A DNA stretch of 10,512 nucleotides. Origin: Hyphomicrobiales bacterium. Lineage in GTDB: Bacteria > Pseudomonadota > Alphaproteobacteria > Rhizobiales > Beijerinckiaceae. Below, one piece after another: positions 5,672 to 10,512 of the stretch. The stretch spans positions 1-10,512 of the forward strand of contig OMIJ01000046.1 in the NCBI GenBank assembly GCA_900299065.1, read 5' to 3'. Each line of letters opens with the position of its first letter. The first letter of the stretch is position 1. A program made the position numbers and the translations under genes. The notes below the pieces were generated by a model, which was not told where the DNA came from, searched no databases, and worked only from the letters and a program-made list of their open reading frames with translations.

Positions 5672-6712
5672 ATGGTGTCGGCTGTGAATGATTTGAATAA
5701 AGCGCAGGCGCATCGATCTGAAACACAATCTGATGAGATGATTGGTCGATTGGTTCATCTGCTCAAGCAGGCGCAGAGCGAGATTGGCCGCATCGTTTTA
5801 GGTCAGCAGGCTGTTATCCAGCAGATGTTCATCGGCATGATGAGCAATGGTCACGTGCTGCTTGAAGGCCCGCCCGGCGTTGGTAAAACCTTGTTGGTGC
5901 GTTGTCTTGGTCAGGTCACAGGCTTGCAATTCTCGCGCGTGCAATTCACGCCTGATCTCATGCCCGCAGATATCAGTGGCAGTATGGTGCTCACTCAAGA
6001 GAGTAAGGGTGAGGCGCGTCTGCAATTTCAGCCCGGCCCCATCTTCACACAATTATTGCTCGCTGATGAAATTAATCGCGCTACGCCGCGCACGCAATCA
6101 GCTTTGCTTGAGGCCATGCAGGAGCGCACGGTGAGTGTGGCTGGGCCGACGATGGAATTGCCGCGCCCCTTTTTGGTTCTGGCCACACAAAACCCATTCG
6201 AAATGGAAGGCACTTATACTTTGCCAGAAGCTCAGATTGATCGCTTTCTGTTGCATATTGATGTGCAATATCCAGAGCGGGGTATTTTGTCTGATGTCCT
6301 GGATTTGACTACGGGTTCGCAGGCCCCAGCGGCGCAAGCCTGTTTAACAGCTCAAGATATTCTGGCTGCGCAAGAATTGGTGCGGGCTGTGCCGATTGCA
6401 GAGCATGTGCGTGATGTGATTGCGCATTTTGCTGTGGCGACGCAGCCGCACAGCGCGCATGCGCATGAAGCGGCCCGGCGATTTATCCGCTTTGGCCTGA
6501 GCCCGCGCGGAGCGCAATCTTTGGTGATTGCAGCTAAGGCTCATGCTTTGCTGCAAGGCAAATATAATGTGGGCTATGAAGATGTCGAAGCCGTCTTATT
6601 GCCCGCCACACGTCATAGAATTCAGCTCAATTTTGAAGGTCGCGCGCAGGCCACTGGCATAGATCAATTGGTGCGTGATATTTTTGCTCATTGTCGGAAG
6701 CATTCAGCTTGA
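5672..6712 (+). CDS. moxR: MoxR-family AAA+ ATPase
   Basis: This encodes a 346-residue cytoplasmic AAA+ ATPase of the MoxR family, of normal length. MoxR proteins act as chaperones with VWA-domain partners. The founding case is activation of methanol dehydrogenase, where MoxR/MxaR and the VWA genes are linked to metal insertion. Visible motifs are Walker A GPPGVGKT (66-73), Walker B LLLADE (128-133) followed by INRATPRTQ, and a sensor-1 region ATQNPFEMEGTY with the family's LPEAQIDRF after it. The ATG at 5672 has GGAG 5 bases upstream (5663-5666). The gene lies 39 bases after the MxaJ-like gene, and its last bases overlap the DUF58 start, indicating coupled translation. Family assignment is secure; the claim that it serves the neighbouring PQQ dehydrogenase is inferred from position. 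Confidence 0.93.
   Translation: MVSAVNDLNKAQAHRSETQSDEMIGRLVHLLKQAQSEIGRIVLGQQAVIQQMFIGMMSNGHVLLEGPPGVGKTLLVRCLGQVTGLQFSRVQFTPDLMPADISGSMVLTQESKGEARLQFQPGPIFTQLLLADEINRATPRTQSALLEAMQERTVSVAGPTMELPRPFLVLATQNPFEMEGTYTLPEAQIDRFLLHIDVQYPERGILSDVLDLTTGSQAPAAQACLTAQDILAAQELVRAVPIAEHVRDVIAHFAVATQPHSAHAHEAARRFIRFGLSPRGAQSLVIAAKAHALLQGKYNVGYEDVEAVLLPATRHRIQLNFEGRAQATGIDQLVRDIFAHCRKHSA
6695..6699 (+). promoter_or_regulatory. Ribosome site inside moxR that decides the DUF58 start
   Basis: GGAAG lies inside the last codons of moxR, 9 bases before the TTG at 6709. This favours TTG 6709, which overlaps the moxR TGA as TTGA, over the TTG at 6691, which has no Shine-Dalgarno sequence upstream. The arrangement suggests translational coupling. 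Confidence 0.55.
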
Positions 6713-7596
6713 GACCTTCAAGCGCATTGCTAGAGCGCTTATCGGGTCTGCGCCTGATGGGGTTGACGCCAGGCCGTTCTTTGCGACAGGGCGAGCGAAG
6801 ATCTCTGCATAAGGGGCCGGGTCTCGAATTTGCTGGATATAGGCCTTATCGCGAAGGCGATGATTTGCGCCATATTGATGCGCGAGTTTATGCACGTTTA
6901 CGCGCGCCCTATACACGCGAATTTCTGGCGGATCGCCAGATGCGTGTGGCCATACTTGTTGATACAAGCGCCTCTATGAGGCTGGCTGAGCCGCTTTCTT
7001 CGTCTTTGGGCAAGATTGACTTTGCGCAAAAGCTGACGTGCCTTTTGTCTCTTGCGGGTCTTGGTTCGGGCGATCTGGTTGAGATTGGCATGGCCTATCG
7101 TAATCAGATGGATTGGTCGCAAGCTGTGCAAGGCGTCACGCGGGCGGATATTTTATGGGGTTTTCTCGAGCAGGAACGCCCTGAGACTGAGCTGAGCTTT
7201 GCCGAGCAAATTCGTCTGGCCGTGCCACATTTGCTTCATGCGCATATAGTTTTGTTGATCAGTGATTTCTGGATGGAGGCCATTGAACAGGATCTGACGC
7301 CTTTGGGGGAGCTTTCTGGGCATCTTTATGCCTTGCACATAATTTCAAAGCAGGATGAAAGCCCCCTTGTTTCAGGTCAGGGACAATATGCTCTGGAGGA
7401 TGCAGAAACCAAGGCACAAATCGAACTCATGATCGATGCGCAGATGATCGAGGACTATGCAAGAGAATTGAGTCTCTATCGCGCCTCTCTTGAAGATCAA
7501 ATCAAACTGCGAGGCGCTCAACTCCTGCGCATTGAATGTGAGATTACAGATGATGAGATGATGACGCGCCTCATCACATCTGGCCTATTGGCATGA
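6709..7596 (+). CDS. DUF58 protein with VWA-like fold, MxaS type
   Basis: This is a 295-residue DUF58 protein, the standard neighbour of MoxR and the counterpart of MxaS in methanol dehydrogenase clusters. Its N-terminal region has the family signature GYRPYREGDDLRHID (43-57), preceded by the basic GERRSLHKGPGLEF segment. A VWA-like core follows, with an intact metal-site motif DTSAS (85-89). No membrane segment is apparent, so it is probably cytoplasmic and works with the ATPase. The start is TTG 6709, chosen for its GGAAG site and because the homologous region begins just downstream; the frame is open to TTG 6691, and ATG 6757 is too far inside the conserved region. The stop is only 9 bases from the stop of the converging VWA gene. 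The exact biochemical function of the family is not established. Confidence 0.88.
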   Translation: MRPSSALLERLSGLRLMGLTPGRSLRQGERRSLHKGPGLEFAGYRPYREGDDLRHIDARVYARLRAPYTREFLADRQMRVAILVDTSASMRLAEPLSSSLGKIDFAQKLTCLLSLAGLGSGDLVEIGMAYRNQMDWSQAVQGVTRADILWGFLEQERPETELSFAEQIRLAVPHLLHAHIVLLISDFWMEAIEQDLTPLGELSGHLYALHIISKQDESPLVSGQGQYALEDAETKAQIELMIDAQMIEDYARELSLYRASLEDQIKLRGAQLLRIECEITDDEMMTRLITSGLLA

Positions 7597-7605
7597 AGGT
7601 TATAT

Positions 7606-10512
7606 TCAGCGCAATCTGGATTTGCGTATATTATCCAACAGCCCATAGCTGATCAGCAATTCAAAACTAAAGATAAGATAGGCCAGCAGGGCCCAAAAGC
7701 GCCAATCAGAATGCCAGATCAGATGAGATGCTTCTGGCCGAGATTGCAATTCTGCTTTGCTCAGTGTCGATTGAACAAGAGCTTGCAAGGCGCGTTGACT
7801 CTCTTCGGGATCGCTTATCACTGGGGCATTGCGCACAAAAATTGTCTGACTTTGCTCGCCGTGAGTGAGGTTAATTTCATAATCGCCCTGTTCTAGATAT
7901 GGCAGTCGCCCTTCATATTGGCCCGCTTTTGGCTCTGAGAATGCCAGATTGATGGGTCTAGCCTCACTGGCCGGATTGATCAGTTTAATCTGCGCGCTCA
8001 AGACCAGGCCCTGGCGATAATTGCGCATTTTATCGAGCACATGGGCTTTGATGACGAGGCTGTTTTGCTCTCTTACGGCGACCAGATTGAGGCCCGTTGA
8101 ATCAGCGCCGGTGAGAAAATGCGGCAAGACATGAGTCCATAATTGCTGATAATCTGGCGATGATTGCCAATTCTTTATCCAATCGCCGATGGCTTGCGTT
8201 GTGAAAGCCAGGACACGGCCGCTGCCATAGTGCCAAGAGGCGAGCAAAGGCGTATCGCCGCCATCTTCTGTTATGACATTGAGGCTGGTGTCTGCTTCCG
8301 CTTTTGATGTGGTGAGAACATAGCCATCAATCTGTGGCATTTGATCAGGCAGAGTGGCTAGAAAAGCCGGACGTGTGCCACTCCAGCGCGGCTGAGTTGT
8401 GCGCTCTTCAATAGCCGAATCTGACATCAACATGGCTTCTTGCGCCATAATGCTGGGCAGGGCTTTAAAGTCATTGGTCGAATGAAAAGCGCCGCCGCCC
8501 TTTTTGGCAATATTGCGCAATTCCACATCCCCCGCCCAAGTACCAATGGAGACAGTTGAAACGGTCATGCCAGCGCTGGTCATTTCATTGACAAGAGCCT
8601 CGAAGGGGGCAGGTGGCGTCAAGCCATCGGTAAAGACAATGACATGTTTGATTGATGAGTCGGCATTACGTAATTGATCGAGCGCCATTTCCAAGGCAGG
8701 ATAAAGATCCGTGCCGCCACCAGGAACCATATGCCCTAACTGACGCTTCAGTTCATCAATTTGCGAGACAGGTTGGAGTGGGGCAATCAGCCGTGCTTCT
8801 GTATCAAAAGCGATGACGCTGACCTTGCTTTGCGGATTGAGCTGTTGAATGGCGGTAAGTGTGGCTTGCTTGGCGATTTGCAGGCGATCTGAATCGCCGA
8901 CCGCCTGTGCCATACTGCCTGATCGATCAATCACAAAAGCGACAGCAGCTTCAGGCGAGGGTTTGGGGACGCGGCTTGAGACAGGGGAGAGCTGATCGAG
9001 CGGCGTCTCAAGATAGCCACCAGGGCCGAAAGAATGCGGTCCGCCCATAATGAGCAATGGGCGCGCATGGCGGGCTACCGCCTCGACAAGCAGATTTTGC
9101 TGCGTTGAATTGAGCGCAATGGCGGGCACGTCCATAAAGACATAGCCATCATAGGCGAGCCAATCTTCAATCAGCCAGGGCGCACCTGTGGGGACCATGG
9201 TCTTTGTTTGCAAGCCTTGTGTGGTGAGCCGATCTGAAAATTCCTTTGTCGAGGGGCCTGTCCCCAAAATGAGTATGCGCGGGGCCAAGCGAGCCTGCAC
9301 AAACAGTCCTTGACTTGCCGGCAGGGCGGCAGATGAATTAATTTGCGTCAGAGCGACGCTGTAAAAAACCCGTCCTTCTTTGGCGTGCGGGATGATCGCT
9401 TCAATGGAATTTTCACCTGTGGTGAGATCGATATCTTGTTCAAAGATGGGCTTTGAGTCTTCGTTGATGACAAGATGACCCGATATTGCCTTTGGTGATT
9501 TGATCCTCGCTGTTAGCGTGAAGCTCTCACCTGCAAACAGGCTCTGCGGAGCGCTGACATCTCGAATGATCAAATCATCTGATTGCGTAATTTCAGCATT
9601 GGATTTGATCTCAATCGCACGCGATTGCAGTTCTGTTACAAGATCAGCGACATTGGCTCTGGTCAGATCCAATTTGCCACGCAGTTCAATCTCGCCCTTG
9701 GCCATGGGCGGTATGAGTGCTGCGGCAAGGGTGAGCGCATCATTGCTTGTAATGGGTTGGTCTTTTTGCGCATTGGTGTAGATAATCTGGGAAGACTTAT
9801 CTTGCGTTAAAGATGCTATATCGTTCTTATCGTCTGCGCCTATGACAATGATTTTGCTTTGGCGCTGGTTCCAGCCTGGTGCAGGCAAATTCAACAAGCT
9901 CGCTGCTATAAAACCAATAATTATAGTTCGAGAGACCAGGCTTGGGGCTGATATGCGTCTTTGCCGATGCGATAAATAAAATTCCGCGATAAGAAGTAGA
10001 GCGCTCATTCCCAAGAGATAAGGCCAGAGATGTTTGGTCGCTGGCTCGGCATTTGCGGGGGCAATTGAATTACTCGCGATCTTTGCTCTTGGGGTCAGAT
10101 CAGGATTGATTCCTACGAGATCGGCAGCTTGTCCCTCGCTCCAATGATAAATCCCCGCTTGCAGGGGAAGAAGATCTTGGCCGGGCGGTGGCAGTTCGAG
10201 CGTTTGATTGTTAGGGCCTGGGGTGAGTTTTGCATCTGTCAAGCGCTCCAATCTGCCGCTGTGCCAGCGTGCATCAATGGGGCAGATTGTGCCCACAAGG
10301 CAGGGTTGATCAATTCTTCCTATGCGTTGGGGCCCGAGCCATAAGCGCAGATTGCCAAGAAATTGCGCAAAGGATGTCTGCTTGTTCCAGTCTGATCTGG
10401 GATCAAAGGCGATACGAATCTGACGACCAGACTGGGTGGAACGTGCCTCGATCAGATTGGTCTCACCTGCGGCCAAAAGCACATCACCATCAGGCCAGGG
10501 AGTGAATTTGAA
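7606..10512 (-). CDS. Large membrane VWA protein with GATase1-like domain, 5' end beyond the window
   Basis: 968 residues are visible and the reading frame continues past the right edge; a GTG at 10482 is internal, because the frame is open before it and the preceding residues fit the protein. Counting from the edge: 1-160 resembles the C-terminal part of a BatA-like protein; membrane helices lie at about 162-180 and 195-209; an Ig-like stretch covers about 310-390; a GATase1-like domain spans about 409-510, with GGPHSFGPGGY where an active amidotransferase would have its Cys, so it is probably non-catalytic; a VWA domain covers about 521-700 with a complete MIDAS (Asp529, Ser531, Ser533, Thr601, Asp629); a further sandwich region follows; and a C-terminal helix lies at about 940-960. 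Proteins of this kind accompany MoxR and DUF58 genes and are believed to form MoxR-dependent complexes at the membrane. Here the gene is convergent with them rather than in the same operon. Confidence 0.85.
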   Translation of the reverse strand, partial: FKFTPWPDGDVLLAAGETNLIEARSTQSGRQIRIAFDPRSDWNKQTSFAQFLGNLRLWLGPQRIGRIDQPCLVGTICPIDARWHSGRLERLTDAKLTPGPNNQTLELPPPGQDLLPLQAGIYHWSEGQAADLVGINPDLTPRAKIASNSIAPANAEPATKHLWPYLLGMSALLLIAEFYLSHRQRRISAPSLVSRTIIIGFIAASLLNLPAPGWNQRQSKIIVIGADDKNDIASLTQDKSSQIIYTNAQKDQPITSNDALTLAAALIPPMAKGEIELRGKLDLTRANVADLVTELQSRAIEIKSNAEITQSDDLIIRDVSAPQSLFAGESFTLTARIKSPKAISGHLVINEDSKPIFEQDIDLTTGENSIEAIIPHAKEGRVFYSVALTQINSSAALPASQGLFVQARLAPRILILGTGPSTKEFSDRLTTQGLQTKTMVPTGAPWLIEDWLAYDGYVFMDVPAIALNSTQQNLLVEAVARHARPLLIMGGPHSFGPGGYLETPLDQLSPVSSRVPKPSPEAAVAFVIDRSGSMAQAVGDSDRLQIAKQATLTAIQQLNPQSKVSVIAFDTEARLIAPLQPVSQIDELKRQLGHMVPGGGTDLYPALEMALDQLRNADSSIKHVIVFTDGLTPPAPFEALVNEMTSAGMTVSTVSIGTWAGDVELRNIAKKGGGAFHSTNDFKALPSIMAQEAMLMSDSAIEERTTQPRWSGTRPAFLATLPDQMPQIDGYVLTTSKAEADTSLNVITEDGGDTPLLASWHYGSGRVLAFTTQAIGDWIKNWQSSPDYQQLWTHVLPHFLTGADSTGLNLVAVREQNSLVIKAHVLDKMRNYRQGLVLSAQIKLINPASEARPINLAFSEPKAGQYEGRLPYLEQGDYEINLTHGEQSQTIFVRNAPVISDPEESQRALQALVQSTLSKAELQSRPEASHLIWHSDWRFWALLAYLIFSFELLISYGLLDNIRKSRLR

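Noticed and set aside
10480..10482. GTG as start codon of the large VWA protein
   Set aside because: The frame is open to the window edge, and the ten residues before it (ending PWPDGD) fit the conserved module. It is an internal valine of a truncated gene.

Overview
The window reads as a chromosomal segment of an alphaproteobacterium, probably of the Hyphomicrobiales. This rests on the style of the proteins (a PQQ dehydrogenase / cytochrome c / MxaJ-like / MoxR / DUF58 gene order, a DEAD-box helicase with a TPVQ Q-motif) and a moderate GC content, not on any rRNA marker. No tRNA, rRNA, IS element, phage gene or CRISPR array was seen.

Layout. At the left edge lies the 5' part of a DEAD-box RNA helicase on the minus strand (1-387). 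Divergent from it is an NRAMP-superfamily transporter with non-standard metal-site motifs (642-1952). Next comes a plus-strand block: a secreted c-type cytochrome with a Pro/Ala-rich repeated tail (2132-2785), a secreted PQQ-dependent dehydrogenase (2892-4640) closed by a strong UUCG-loop terminator (4655-4684), an MxaJ/XoxJ-like periplasmic binding protein (4766-5632), a MoxR AAA+ ATPase (5672-6712) and a translationally overlapping DUF58 protein (6709-7596). Converging on this block, with only 9 bases between the stop codons, is a very large minus-strand membrane protein with a GATase1-like domain and a von Willebrand factor A domain. Its 5' end lies beyond the right edge (7606-10512).

How the genes may work together. 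The dehydrogenase would oxidise an alcohol or aldehyde in the periplasm and pass electrons to the adjacent cytochrome. The MxaJ-like protein, MoxR, DUF58 and VWA proteins match the accessory set (mxaJ, R, S and the VWA genes) that matures or metallates classical methanol dehydrogenase. The dehydrogenase itself is not a classical MxaF or XoxF. It lacks the vicinal Cys-Cys pair, has Met where the Asn metal ligand is expected, has no Glu at the Glu-ligand loop, and carries an extra Cys pair there. Yet it keeps the Asp-x-Asp pair (322/324) associated with lanthanide-dependent enzymes. The most interesting reading is a dedicated maturation and electron-transfer module around a divergent PQQ dehydrogenase of unknown substrate and metal.

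Palindromic TGCA-type sites occur in three of the intergenic regions, and a TCTGAC-type half-site arrangement lies upstream of the MxaJ-like gene. These are candidate operators only.
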